A stretch of DNA of 64,000 nt from Agrocybe praecox. Lineage: Eukaryota > Basidiomycota > Agaricomycetes > Agaricales > Agrocybaceae. Of the stretch, positions 44,707 to 56,741 are shown one piece after another. The notes under the pieces were generated by a model. The model saw nothing but the letters and a program-made list of their open reading frames with translations, made no database searches and had not been told where the DNA came from. The position numbers and the translations under genes were made by a program. The stretch is taken from positions 1,975,001 through 2,039,000 of the forward strand of contig OZ024843.1 of NCBI GenBank assembly GCA_964017145.1. The letters run 5' to 3'. Positions within the stretch are counted from its first letter, which is position 1. Every line of letters begins with the position of its first letter.

Positions 44707-47014
44707 TCACTCTCCAGCAGAAACTTCGCTGAGGCAATGCTCAAACTCCAAAGTTACGTGTATCTCGCCCCATCGTTCGATAACGTAGTCCTGTTAAACC
44801 TGTAGTGAGCAACATGTCAATACGAGTTTAGGGGTTCCCACCTCTATCAACGTATGTAAGTCATCCCACAGGGAGGTGGCCAGAAGAAGCGCAAAGCTAG
44901 TTTGAGGAGTAATGGTAGACATAATATGTTCCAATGCAAGAGCAGCAAGATTCGGCATCGAATACCGATGAGCGACTTGATAGATCGATAACGCAGAAGC
45001 GGGGTTAGGTGCAGGGGTCGGGTGAGGGTGAGGGTCCGGTACAGTTGCAAAGGCATTCGTTTTTCTCGTAGCGTGTATGGGTGGAGGAACAGAATATTGT
45101 GGAGATGGTTTATTACTCGTCACTGGAATAGTGATAGGCTTGGATCTAGAGATGCTCGATGACGAGGCACCCATCGAGCTTAGAGAAACAGAAGCGGAAG
45201 AAGTAATAGGCCTCCCAGCGCGAACCGAAGAAGTGCTTGCTACTGCTCGAGAATTAGCAGCCGCAATATGTGGCGTCGTTTGCTTGACGGGGTTTAGCCT
45301 AGCTGTCGGAGCGGTAGAAGAGGTGACCACGCTGAGGGGAGAATCGAGATGAATATCGTCCGTGGAGCGACTGACAGTAGCAGAGACAGGAAGGCTTTCC
45401 GCGCTGATAGTACTTCCATTATCAGCCGTAGTATCTGACCCTATGGTCCCAGATCGATGAAACACTTTCCAATCCCATTCTCCTTGCCGTCCAGTCAACC
45501 ATCGGGCACTCCAACCCGCGCCAACTCCTTCCACAGCAATGCGAGGGTCATCGTTCTGCTTGAATAAAAGCCAGTTTGCGTAACAATATTTCAATAGCCA
45601 GTACATTGTCTCAAAATCGGCTTCTTCAACCACAATTGTGTAAACTTTACGTTCGCCATTGGGTATCGTGGGATTTTCAGCGAAGGAGGAAGACAGCATG
45701 GTGGCAAAGTATTCCGAGCGTCGTATCAAGATATCAGAGTGTGCGTAGATAATTCTCTTCCTCGCCACTGCATGTGAGTTGAATGATGAAGTAGAATCGG
45801 ATAGTCCAGAGCCTGCCGACTGGGTGGGACTAAGAATGGGAGAATCGCCATTACCTGTATGCTTTTCTAAGCACACAAAACGCACATCACCAGTGTCTGC
45901 GAAAGGAATGGCATTAGTCAATGTTGGACTCAGTAGGAGAAATTCATTATACTAGGGTTATCGAGAGAAGCTTCAAGCCCGTCCAGAAGATCACGAGGGA
46001 CGTAGTAGACAGACGGGTGCTGAGGAATAGAAAGTCCTGCAGGCGAATGTATTTGTATATTTAACACCATAGAATCGGTTTCTTTTATCCTTGGATTCTC
46101 AAGCAGTGAGCTTAAGGTTGGTAAAGGACACTCTGATACAGGTATGAGCTGCTAGAGCATTAGCATGAACGAGTAGCAAAAGGCTCACCCCAGACTTCGC
46201 TTTCCCGACGAAAAACCCAGTCATTTTGCCAAATCTCCCATACCCATTCAGGACGAGAGCCTTTCTCTCCCAGTCTATCTGTCTGGCATTTGATACCAGC
46301 CATCATGGATGTGGGATACTCGTAATCCTCTTGAGGAAAGTCCAACATCAACGACGTAATATAAAGAGCAAGGGTTGGAGGACCAGCCCCATCCGCTGGC
46401 GACATGGCCGCTGGAATTACTTGGTTTGAGCAAATTCTCGTAAATCGACGTGATCTGTATTGTATCTCACCAATCTCAAGTTTGAACTTATGATCGCCTA
46501 TCGTTGGAGATTGTTTCAGGACCTCGAAGTCATCCAGTTCAGGACGAAGAGGATGTGTCCCATCATCTAACGGATGAGACTCCACACCCTCGACGTAGTC
46601 ACGGAGTTTTTGAATATCTTGAATCGCCCACTCAAATCCCTTTTCACTGAGAGCTGAGCTTTCAGCAAACAAGGTTCAGGTTGAAGTGAAACATACCGTG
46701 AACGACCACTGCCTGGTAGATTCACTACCAGTAGACGGGAAGCTCATGTTGATGTTTGTTGGAGGCTTTGGAGTGTTATTATGTCGCCTTTGAGAGTTGT
46801 TGGAGTTCTCGCTTTGATTAGAGGAGATGGACTGTCTTGGATCCCAGCCACTTTGCAAGCTCGAGCCTTGTACAGAACTTGGTGGATGAGGAGAGTTTGG
46901 CTGGCTTCTTCGTGAATAATTTCTAGCAGCCCAGGGCCAGTCAGGTCGAGATATAGACGACACTCGTCCAGGAGAAGATGAAGCAGGAGATGAAAATCGA
47001 AGGTGCTCCGACAT
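44707..47014 (-). CDS. MATH-like/BTB-domain protein
   Basis: The N-terminus (MSEHLRFSSPASSSPGRVSS...) is disordered and Ser-rich. A MATH/TRAF-like region follows: RQWSFTV, GFEWAIQDIQKLRDYVEG, FKLEIGEI, LALYITSLMLDFP, YPTSMMAGIKCQ. The BTB part reads DVRFVCLEK...RKRIIYAHSDILIRRSEYFATMLSSSFAE, VYTIVVEEADFETMYWLLKYCYANWLLF. It is interrupted by a long Ser/Thr/Pro-rich insert, then ASALSIYQVAHRYSMPNLAALALEHIMSTITPQTSFALLLATSLWDDLHTLIEDYVIERW. The final intron (near 44794-44838) is placed to give DYVIERWGEIHVTLEFEHC. Such proteins often act as substrate adaptors of Cullin-3 ligases; the actual substrate is unknown. The insert within the BTB/post-BTB part is unusual in length. Confidence 0.82.
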
Positions 47015-47170
47015 TCAGAAGCTCAGGTTCGTGGTCAAGAATAGAAGTCATTAGCCAAGACACACTAAACTACAGCAGTTTCCTTTTTGGGAATTCCCCC
47101 CTAAAACAATTCATTGTACCGGGTGCCAGGCGGTGTTACTTATACATAAAAAGTACATACAATCCATCAT

Positions 47171-49340
47171 CTAGAAAGTTTCCCAATGTGTGTCAGGTAG
47201 CACTTGTCGCATCACTGGGATGATACAACATGAGTATCAGAGAACAATGAAAAGCCATACATAACCTTACCTGTCCAATGATGGTTGGCTTGCTTTTCCT
47301 GCAATTGACCAAGAGGGTTTCTTTGGTCGATAAGAATATATCGACCTTCTCCTGACGTGTCCAACAAGGAAGTTAGGTTAACTTCACGAGTTTCCATGGA
47401 CGGTAGAATGTGACGTCTCAACGGCGATCCAAGCCAGTCGGATTGTCTAGACTCCCTGAACGTAAGAGCCTCAGAGGAACGGGTGCAGAATATAACCTGA
47501 TGATTTGTGAGATGAGTTTACCGCTGCACGCCCAATCTCCCGGAAAAATGAACTTACCATATTAACAAATTCGGTATCGTATTTTTCTTCTATAAGTCCA
47601 TCGAATAGGTCATGGAATGCCCGACACTGTCCAAAGCTTTTCATAAGGGTATTAACAATCAAACGGGATGGCGATGATCTGATAATCCCAGCAAAATTCT
47701 AATGACAAAGTCAATCAAGTTAATTCGTCTCGACAATGGGTGAACTTACAACGACAAGTATGCCATCAGGTTGCATGACAGGCTTCAAGTCATTCCAGAA
47801 TTGAAGGGTGAAGATGTGTTCAGGTACTCCACCGCCAGAGAAACAGTCGTGCACGACGATGTCATAGAGTACGGTATTTTTCCCTTGCTCCACTTCAGTA
47901 CGTCTTTTAGAAGCCCATCCTCGTGCATCTTCTAGGAAGACCTTTCCTGGACCTGGATTCGGTAAACCGAAGTATGTTCGTGCTGCAGTGTAAACTGCCG
48001 GATCTATTTCAACTATGGTGGTTGAAATGCCGTGTCGTTGGAAAGCAGTTGCCGAAATTCCTGCACCAAGCCCGCTGCCATCCATTCAGATTATCAGCAT
48101 ATTAAAGACAACAAAGAGTATTAGAACCTTCACATAATTAGTGCGTTTTCCCATTTTCCTTCCTTTCCTGCCTCCGTGCTATTTACTAGGCGGGCGGCTT
48201 CTTGGATCACAAAGGTGCTATAGATAGAGTCACCCAAAGGTGTTCCAAAGGAATCTGTGAGAGGCGGCTCGTCGTCTAGAACCTGAACTTTATCGTAAGC
48301 CCATACACCCCCCAGGATAGAATGTGAAGCCCGTAAATATCGAACGGAATGCATATCTTGTTCCTTTTCCTGGGGTTCTGATGGAGGTAACCATTGTCCT
48401 ACGGTGATAAGACCGGTCACAGATTGCTCTGCCGAGAGAACTTGTAGAGGGTAGCTGGGATGCGTGTAAGGCTCGGGAAGAGGATGAGGTAGAACAGGAT
48501 TGCCAAATTTGGCATAAACGGTCCACCAGAAAGCATTAAAAGCGACCAACAAGGCGGCTTTATTCTGTATATCGAGGAAAGATGGACGCGTTTGGGGCTT
48601 CACTTTTTTAGTATTTTTAGCCGATTTGGAGGGAGGTGCTTTCTTGGTTGAGATGGACAGAGATGCGATCCAAAGATTGAAGAAAAATCCGGCCAAGGAG
48701 AGGTACTTGGAGTAACAAATTAATTCCTGATTTCTGGATTCAGAGGTAGGATTACCGACATACTATTTTGTTACCCGATACATTATAGAAAATGGACGTG
48801 GGTGACCAAATTCGACGATATAATTGGAAAGCAATGAGATATGAGATACTCCCCCTGAGCAGGCGATTCACGAGTGGGGACCTTGTGTTTGTTTCTTTTG
48901 TCTTCACAGTTGTACCAGGATGAGTGACGAGGAATACATCGAACCGAACGGCATACCTCTGAATCCTCCATCTCTACAACAAAAGTTGTCAAAAGAAACA
49001 CCAATGGTGCTAGCGTCGTAAGATGTGTTACTGCCGGACCCAACACGGGTTCCTTCCATCTTGCGGTATAGACCCCAATCCAATATGTCGCATTTGGAGC
49101 CAAAGTCAGCGCAAGAGCGGTGTATAGCAGGTTCCGTTTCAGAGACACACGAATAGGATGAGCAGCCGATGCAATGGCTGCACTAAACACGAATTTCTTG
49201 AGGAGAAATGTAGTTGGTACCGAGGCATAGAGTGGAACAAGTTCGCGCTCGTGTGTAAAGATAACAAGAGATAATATGAGGACGATCGACGTTACACGTA
49301 GTGCTTTCAGGCCAAGCTCTTTCAAGCCATCATCTGCCAT
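47171..49340 (-). CDS. Membrane-anchored spermidine-synthase-like (SAM-fold) protein
   Basis: The N-terminal part (MADDGLKELGLKALRVTSIVLILSLVIF, FVFSAAIASAAHPIRV, LLYTALALTLAP, LAPLVFLLTTFVVEM, and after an intron LAGFFFNLWIASLS) contains several predicted membrane spans. The C-terminal half is a Rossmann-type spermidine-synthase-like domain: IMGLGAGISATAFQRHGISTTIVEIDPAVYTAARTYFGLP, VFLEDARGWA, YDIVVHDCFSGGGVPEHIFTLQFWNDLKPVMQPDGILVV, NFAGI. It keeps the SAM/dcSAM-binding VEIDP but has HDCFSGG where true aminopropyltransferases have the catalytic Asp region, so polyamine synthesis is doubtful. A last exon (47171-47222) adds VMRQVLPDTHWETF. Fungal genomes often carry one such membrane-fused protein of unknown role. 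Confidence 0.85.
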
Positions 49341-49627
49341 TTTATCACTGAGAGTGATAAAGCACCTGAGATAGATGTTTGTATGTGGTTGTGTCGAAGA
49401 TTAACAGGCCATATTGCCAGCGGAAGTTGGTTGTCGTGGTCTCAGGGTGTCCATCTAATTTATCCGTCGCGTCTGTCAAGGTTGGTCATGTGCCCGCTAG
49501 TTCCAACGAGAAATAGGATTCGAATTGGAGAAGGATATTTTCAACAACAGGAAAAATCAGTAGTTGGAACTCAAGAGTGCTCGTATATTTATTTATTTAA
49601 ATCGTTCATCATTCACTAGCAAAAGCA

Positions 49628-52600
49628 TCAGGCTTCGATATTCTCAACCAACTTATCAATCAAATTCTGGAGACGAGCTGCCTCTTCCTCTACAAGGGTA
49701 GAGTTCTTCTCGAATGTAATGGCCTCGGTTAATCCAGGCAGCGTAGTTGCACCGTATCCTAATAGTCATGAGTTTGATGAATCTCTGAGATGGGAACAAG
49801 AAACCGACTGACCTAACCACTTTCCTGGAGCGACGGCCAAATGTTTGTACCACTCCCTATCCTTGATACCCTCTTTAGAGATGAAGCCTCGCTCGAACGT
49901 AGAGACCTTCTTATTTACGGTTCGAATACGTTTGATGACTTGGCGGAGCTTCTTCAAGGGGAATCTGTGTCCGTGTCCGTGATGGGGATGATGTTGCTTC
50001 GATGATCTATAGCCTTCTAGTCCTTCGTGGAGGACCATCCCAAGGAAAATATCATGATCGAGCATAGTATCTTCAGCAGCAGCCGGCACTTGACCTGCGT
50101 CCCTTCTTTTGTGCGGGCAAGCACATTTGCGACCGAATATTTTCTTAACTCTGCACCGAATTTTTCGAGCCAACATCCTCAACTTGTGCCACCTGTGATG
50201 TTTCTTCTTCCATTTCTGAACGAGCTTAGCAAGATCTTTTTGTGCTTTGCTTTTTTCGTGGTCCAGGGAAATACTGGCTTTCTGAAGTTTCCTGATCGAC
50301 TTCCTCAATGGTTGGAATTGAACATCAAGCGAAGCTTCAGAGGCAAGATCTTCAACCCTGCATCATGTAGTCAGAGATGTACAATAGGGCATAGAAAGCA
50401 TCCTAGTTTACTCACTTGTTGAGATATGACTCCAGTTCGAGTGCATAATGTGTTGTGTTGTAAGGAAGCACAGAAGCACCGGAGAGCCGGAGAATTTGCA
50501 GACCAAGATGTTTAGCCACAGCAACCTGTGTACACCCTTTCAGCATTAAGCAGTATTCTTCTTGGGGGATAACCTACATGGCGGTGGAAGCCAGGGTCAG
50601 CATATACTTCTTGCCACCTTTCCGAGTCGAAAACAGAATGATAGTGATAAACGGGGTCATTGAGAGTAGAGCCAAATCCTCCATTAGTACTAGCAATCTT
50701 TGAACAAATGGTGTAAATTTGTATGAAGCATCCAAAAGTAAAATACAACATACTCCATTCCTCTGCAAGAACACGGTGTAGTCACTTCCAGATCCGAGAG
50801 GCGAAACTCCAACGCTATCTGCTGCCGTAGTTTCCAGTTCTCTCATGGAGATAACTTCTGAGTCAATAGTAGTTATGCTCGTAGTACCATTTCCAAACAA
50901 TTTCCCGCCGTCCTTAGTCGCGTCCCAAAGGGTACGGCCTTTATCCGTGGGATGCTCAATAGCCTGAGCGGTGTCGCGAATGAAATGCGACAGAAGGGGT
51001 GATCCAGAAGCACCGAATCGTGATCCAGAAACAGAGCTGTCTATGGGGGAGTCACTGGTTAGATACTGACACTGAGAGCAGAGCAGTAGTGATGTACCTA
51101 GGTTAAGGTATGCCACAACATGTTTGTCAATAAAGTCAGTGAAGTCTTCTCCCCATTCGGTACTTCCAATTAAACCGTACTGCAGGATGTCATTACGTTG
51201 TGACCATTGATAATTCTCCAGTCCTCACCTCTTCCGCATCCCAACTAGCGATTACGATGGTCCTTAGAGGTTTCCAGCCATTTCGTAGTAAATGGCCAAG
51301 TCCGCGTACAATTTCATGTACTGAAGCTGTCCCACTTGAAGGGTCAGCGGCACCCATAACCTATCAATGAACTGGTGAGCCTGTCCTTTGGCCACAACAC
51401 TTAAACATATATTACCCAAGCTAAATATTACTAGGTAAGTTCTCTTGAAGTCTTGAAATAGAAGGGGAGGCTCACCATCTCGATGATTACCCACGACTAC
51501 CACTTCGTCTTTGATGAAGCCTGGAATGACTCCCATGGTGTTCCAAATAGGAATGACTGTTGTATTTACTACACGAATAATCAATTAAGCATCTGTATAT
51601 CATCCATGGAAAGAGAAGAGTGATTTACCATTGTTAACCAACCTTACAAGCTTGCCTGCAAACGCGTCCCCACCCGCCAAGGTTTTGAAGAGCGTAGCGG
51701 CATTCTCCCAAGAGATCGGTAAACTAGGAATCAGAGGGATATTCGATCCCTCCGTCCTTGTGCTATTCTCGTAAGAAGGGTATCCAGGCGTTGTAGGATC
51801 ACCAGGATATACACTGAGATACTGGACACTTCCGCGCTGGACAGATGTTGGATTACGAGCTGGTCCATACGGATAACTGAAAGAAATGTGAGATGACAGA
51901 CAGTTGTTTACTTTGAAATGTGTCATACGGGAGGTATCCATTCTCAGTGGTCACAGTACCATCGTCTCGTGGGTCGGAATAAATGAGAACACCTGCAGCA
52001 CCAAGTTCTGAAGGGCAAGTATGAGATGCCATTGTCGTATCTTGTAATGTGAGTGAGCGCTAACCTTGGCCTCCTTTGACCTATTGGTTGTCGATTGATC
52101 AGCTGTTAAAACTCGTTTTTTTTTCTTGAGATATTGTCGCTCACCTTTAAGCCTCGGAAGATCCCACCATATCGACATAAAACAATTGCGCCCTTCAAGT
52201 TGACGTCTGTATTTCAAAACAGATTTATGCAAGCCAAGGGTTAGAGAGAGATTTTTTTTGCTTACCATTCTTAACCAGTTTTTGATAATCCTATGGGAAA
52301 ATGAGCTACAGCCATTGTACAAAGAAAAACACATACATCTTGAGTACAGTAGTTACCATCGACGAGATGACCTGTAACATCGCCACCTCGACTCAAGCCA
52401 TGGAAAGTAGGCACATCGTCAAAATACTTTCCAGCCTCAGGATCAGTTGAGTCAGCGGTTTCGACGAGATTTCCTTCCCAAAGTGACGTTCCGTTTTGGT
52501 CGACAATTTGAAGGCTACGATCCAAAGGCGTGTTCATAACCGGGTAATATGTATCAATCCATGCGCTAGGCCTGAAAGATTTGGGTATCGAACGTGTGGC

Positions 52601-53084
52601 ATGTTGGGATTCAGAAGATCCAGCTGGGAAAATGGGCTCTTCTGATGGGGGAGCGATACCCAATTCTGTTTGCAGTAGCTTTAAAAAATCCTTCGCAGTT
52701 GTTAAGTCGCCAGGAGTTCCAGCCATATGAGGCTTCGTTGCAAAAAGTCTGGATGCTTCGATGCACTTCTCGCCATTTGGGATTGAACTACATCAGGGAA
52801 GAGTCAACATATGTGTAAGGTAGAGTATGAGAATACACTAACAGGAATGCTTCTTCGGCCCGTTTGCCAAAGAGAGGGCGTTTTTTGTCATGCCCATGCT
52901 TATGGTCGACTGTGAAGTTGCTCCAGTAGAATCCATAATAAAGGCCGATTAAAGCGCTTAGAAGTACAAGATTCCTAATGCGAGCCTTGATATTCTTGCT
53001 GTTAGATACGGTAGGTGTTTGAGTTGGTAGAGGTAAAGAGGATGGGTCGCCCTTTGGACGATCCATGACTTTTCCTTCGTTCAT
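49628..53084 (-). CDS. M28B glutamate carboxypeptidase II-like metallopeptidase, copy A
   Basis: A type II membrane di-zinc peptidase related to human PSMA/GCPII and fungal vacuolar or Tre-type proteins. Cytoplasmic N-terminus, then a membrane span ([17 protein letters not shown]). The PA-like domain includes [16 protein letters not shown] and [17 protein letters not shown], then [30 protein letters not shown]. Zinc-site blocks: [46 protein letters not shown] and YHYHSVFDS. The C-terminal dimer domain carries an unusually basic insert ([15 protein letters not shown]...[12 protein letters not shown]). It ends [17 protein letters not shown] sequence and [12 protein letters not shown]. At least ten introns. 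Head-to-head with paralogue B, 221 bp between starts. Confidence 0.92.
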
Positions 53085-53305
53085 GAGGACAAAGTCGTTG
53101 AAGAGAAGAAGATAAAGAATGAGAAATTACTCATGATATGTCGCAATATTTTAAGGTGATCACAAGGAACATTGGAAATGTGGGACCTTGTGGGACTCGG
53201 CATCCGTTCTAAATGTAGAGCACATTTGATGCAATCATTTCATCACAACGCGCTCCTTACTAGCACACTTCAAATACGTACTGCGCTTTGTGACCTTCTT
53301 TCATC
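53085..53305. promoter_or_regulatory. Shared divergent promoter of the two M28B peptidase genes
   Basis: Only 221 bp separate the two start codons, so both genes must be driven from here. No TATA box is obvious. Confidence 0.45.
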
Positions 53306-56300
53306 ATGATAGTCATGGATATCGAAAAACAGCCCCCGTCATCCTCCAAGGAGATCGGTGAGTTGCTCGACAGACAGCAGGGATTTTTCAACAGGCACAG
53401 GCATACCGAGAAACGCCGCAAAGCCATTCTACGCTGTGTCGCGGTTGTGTTGGTCCTTACCCTTGTTCGGGTTATCACACCGCAGGATTTCTTCCCCTCC
53501 AAGCTTCGTTCTCTGAATGCAACTGTTTTCGGGCATCCAAAACCTCGATTACCCCACCACCCACTTTCGATCGAAGAAAGAGAGAAACTATTCCTGTAAG
53601 TGAAGTTCGCTGTTCATCTCATTTCCTTCTTGACCTTCCTTTAGCGCTACACCCAACTCGGCGAGCGCTTTAGAGGCGTCTCGTGCTTATGCAACCCATC
53701 CCCATCTTGCAGGAGGCTCAGAAGATTTGTTGGATGCTAAGGCTATCCTTCACCTTCTACAAGACGAACTAGGTATCAGGAAACCATCTCAAACACCCAT
53801 ATACGATGCAGGGACTGCGCTTTCCCGAAATGCGACTCTTTTGCTTACTGAATCACAAGTATCTTCCCACCCTACTGCGTGGATCGATACATACTATCCT
53901 GTTCTAAATACAGGTACAGAGCAAGCTTTGGAGATTCTGGGTAGCGACGGCGAACCTATTTGGACCGCTGATTTGGTGGAAGACGGTGATCCACGCGACG
54001 AGGATGCTCACAAGTACAGAGATACAATTCCGCCTTGGCACGGTTTGAGTGGCGATGGAGACGTGACTGGACAATTAATATACGCGAACTATGGCAGGAA
54101 AGAGGTACGATATCATCTGTGAATCATTTCCTATTGTTTCAATATGACTAACCTAACTGTAGGACTATGACGAGCTTGTATCCAAAGGAACCAACTTCAC
54201 CGGTAAGATTGTGATCGCCCGGTATGGCGCCAATTTCAGAGGCCTGAAGGTCTGTCCTCATATGTTATGGGGCTCGAGTTCGAAAAGCTTACCACGAGGC
54301 TGTACAGATCAAGGGAGCAGAAGAACTTGGAGCTGCAGGCGTTCTCATCTACTCTGACCCACGAGATGACGGCTATGTAACAGTGAAAAATGACTATCCT
54401 CCTTACCCTGCCGGGCCAGCCAGGAACCCATCTTCTATCCAACGTGGAAGTGTTCAGTATCTCTCTTCATACCCAGGCGACCCCACCACTCCAGGATATC
54501 CTGCTTATCCTGATGCGGAACGTACCGAAGGATCAAATATACCGAAAATCCCTAGTTTACCCATCTCTTGGGCAAACGCAGAAAGGCTGATCGCAGAGAT
54601 TGGTGAAGTATATGCACACGACGTAGAAGGCAAAAAATATCTTAGTGGAAAGTCCAGTGAACGCAGCGTTAGGCTTGTCAACCATGGTATCTTTCACCTC
54701 CACTTCTTTTATTCGGTTGCGCATAGCTCATTGATTGTGATCTATTCAGTTGATACGAAGGTCACTCCTATTTGGAATGTCATGGCGTCCATTCCAGGTC
54801 ACATTAAGAGCGAAGTTGTCGTCATTGGGTGCCATCGAGATGGTCCGTATTTCCTATGATTTCAGCCGTATCTTAGTGAAGCTGAAGATTTAACAAAGCT
54901 TGGGTAATGGGTGCTGCTGATCCCACGAGTGGAACAGTCTCACTCCATGAAATCATTCGTGGATATGGCGCTTTACTAAGGAAAGGATGGAAGCCTTTGA
55001 GGACCGGTGATTATTTTCGATGAGTATGGCTATATAACATGCTCTAACTTCACTTTGTAGTTGTCATTGCCAGTTGGGATGCTGAAGAGGTGAGATTTTC
55101 TGGCTCACTGCGAGTTCAATGTGATAGTAGCTCACCACCTTCATCTCAGTATGGACTGGTCGGCAGCACAGAATGGGGTGAAGACTTTTCCTCCTGGATC
55201 TCAGAGCATGTCGTGTCCTACCTCAACGTCGATGTATCCGTCTCCGGCTCTCGATTCATTGTCTCTGCATCTCCTTCGCTCGCTCATCTTATCAAGAAAA
55301 GCGCAGAAGACATCGCGCATCCGACTGTAGACGGGAAAACACTCTGGGATGCTACTACGGATGACGGGCCTTTTACTGCGGATCTCGATAGTCAGAATGC
55401 ATCCTTGGTTTCTGTTGACAGCGAATTTATGGACCTCTATCACAAAGAGCAGAAAAAGGTTCAGGCTTCCAAGACCCATGTTAGACCCCTTGGTAGTGGC
55501 AGTGACTACACTGTTTTCCTGCAAAGATTGGGCGTCGCTAGCTCAGATCAAGGGTTTGGACCTACAGCCACTGACGCTGTCTACCATTACCATTATCATT
55601 CGATTTATGATTCCCAATCATGGCAAGAAAGATATGGAGACCGTGGATTCCATCGTCATGTAAGCTTGACTCAACTCCAGTGAAATGGGATTATTCACCT
55701 GAATTTGTGCATCTCTAGGTTGCTGTCGCTAAATTCTTGGGTTTGCTAGGTTTGCGTCTGACGGATTCAATTATTCTGCCCATAAATACTACACAATATG
55801 CACTCGAACTTGACGACTATTTGAAAGAGTGGGTGTCTTTCTTTCATATTACCCCACAGTACATGATGTTAATAAATCACAGAGTCGAGGCGCTCGTTCC
55901 TAGCCTAGGGGATGCTTCAGCGAATGTCGACTTCTCCTCTCTTCGCAAGTCGATCGAATCAGTGCAAGAGGCCAGCTTTAAACTAGATAAGGAGAAATTC
56001 GATGCCGAGGAAGATTTCAAGAAGCTTCTCAGACACATTCCTTTCCCGGGTCGTCGCGGGGTTAGGCATATTAAACGACACAACGGCGTCCTGCGTCGAT
56101 CGGCTGATTGGATAAAGGGCGTTTTCGGCGTTGCGCCTCCTACTGATGCTGAACTACACAAACTGAGTCTCCGTAGCGCCGAATCTTGGGAGGAATACCT
56201 TGAATACGCCGCCGATGCCGACGATGCCTTTGACGAAATTCTTGAGGAGAACGACGACACTTTGAACGCGGTACTCCCATTGCCACATCCCATCCGTAGA

Positions 56301-56624
56301 TTCATTAAAGCGGCCAAGCGCGTAGGCAGAGCAAATAAGAAATTGATGGGCTTTGAGCGAGGATTCATCTCCGAAGGTGGTATCAAGGACAGGGAATGGT
56401 ATAAACATCTCGGCGTCGCACCCGGCAAGTGGCTCGGTAGGTGTTGATTTACACTCCATTAGGTTTATTACGTCTGAGTTTGACAACTTTCAGGTTATGG
56501 GTCAACTACGTTCCCTGCTCTGACGGAAGCCATCACCTACGAGAAGAACACTACACTAATCGCTCACGAAGCGAACCGCCTAGAGACCTTGCTGACTGCG
56601 TTGGCTGTTTCAATCGAGCCCTGA
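53306..56624 (+). CDS. M28B glutamate carboxypeptidase II-like metallopeptidase, copy B
   Basis: A paralogue of copy A with the same domain order. N-terminus MIVMDIEKQPPSSSKE (a second ATG follows at 53315), basic stretch, membrane span (CVAVVLVLTLVRVI), then [43 protein letters not shown] and [29 protein letters not shown]. Zinc-site residues are kept: [48 protein letters not shown]. The distal His block reads VYHYHYHSIYDS, two residues longer than in copy A. The dimer domain ends GISEGG-like [26 protein letters not shown] and, over an intron, YGSTTFPALTEAITYEKN...LAVSIEP. Introns are at similar places to copy A, consistent with inverted duplication. Substrates are unknown. Confidence 0.92.
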
Positions 56625-56741
56625 ACTAAATTCCGTGCAACTAACAATCGTTTGTAAAGTATAGAATCACAAATCTTGTCACAAATCTATCCACAAATCT
56701 ATCCCAATGAAAGTCTTTGGTTCAAATAGAAACATGATAAA

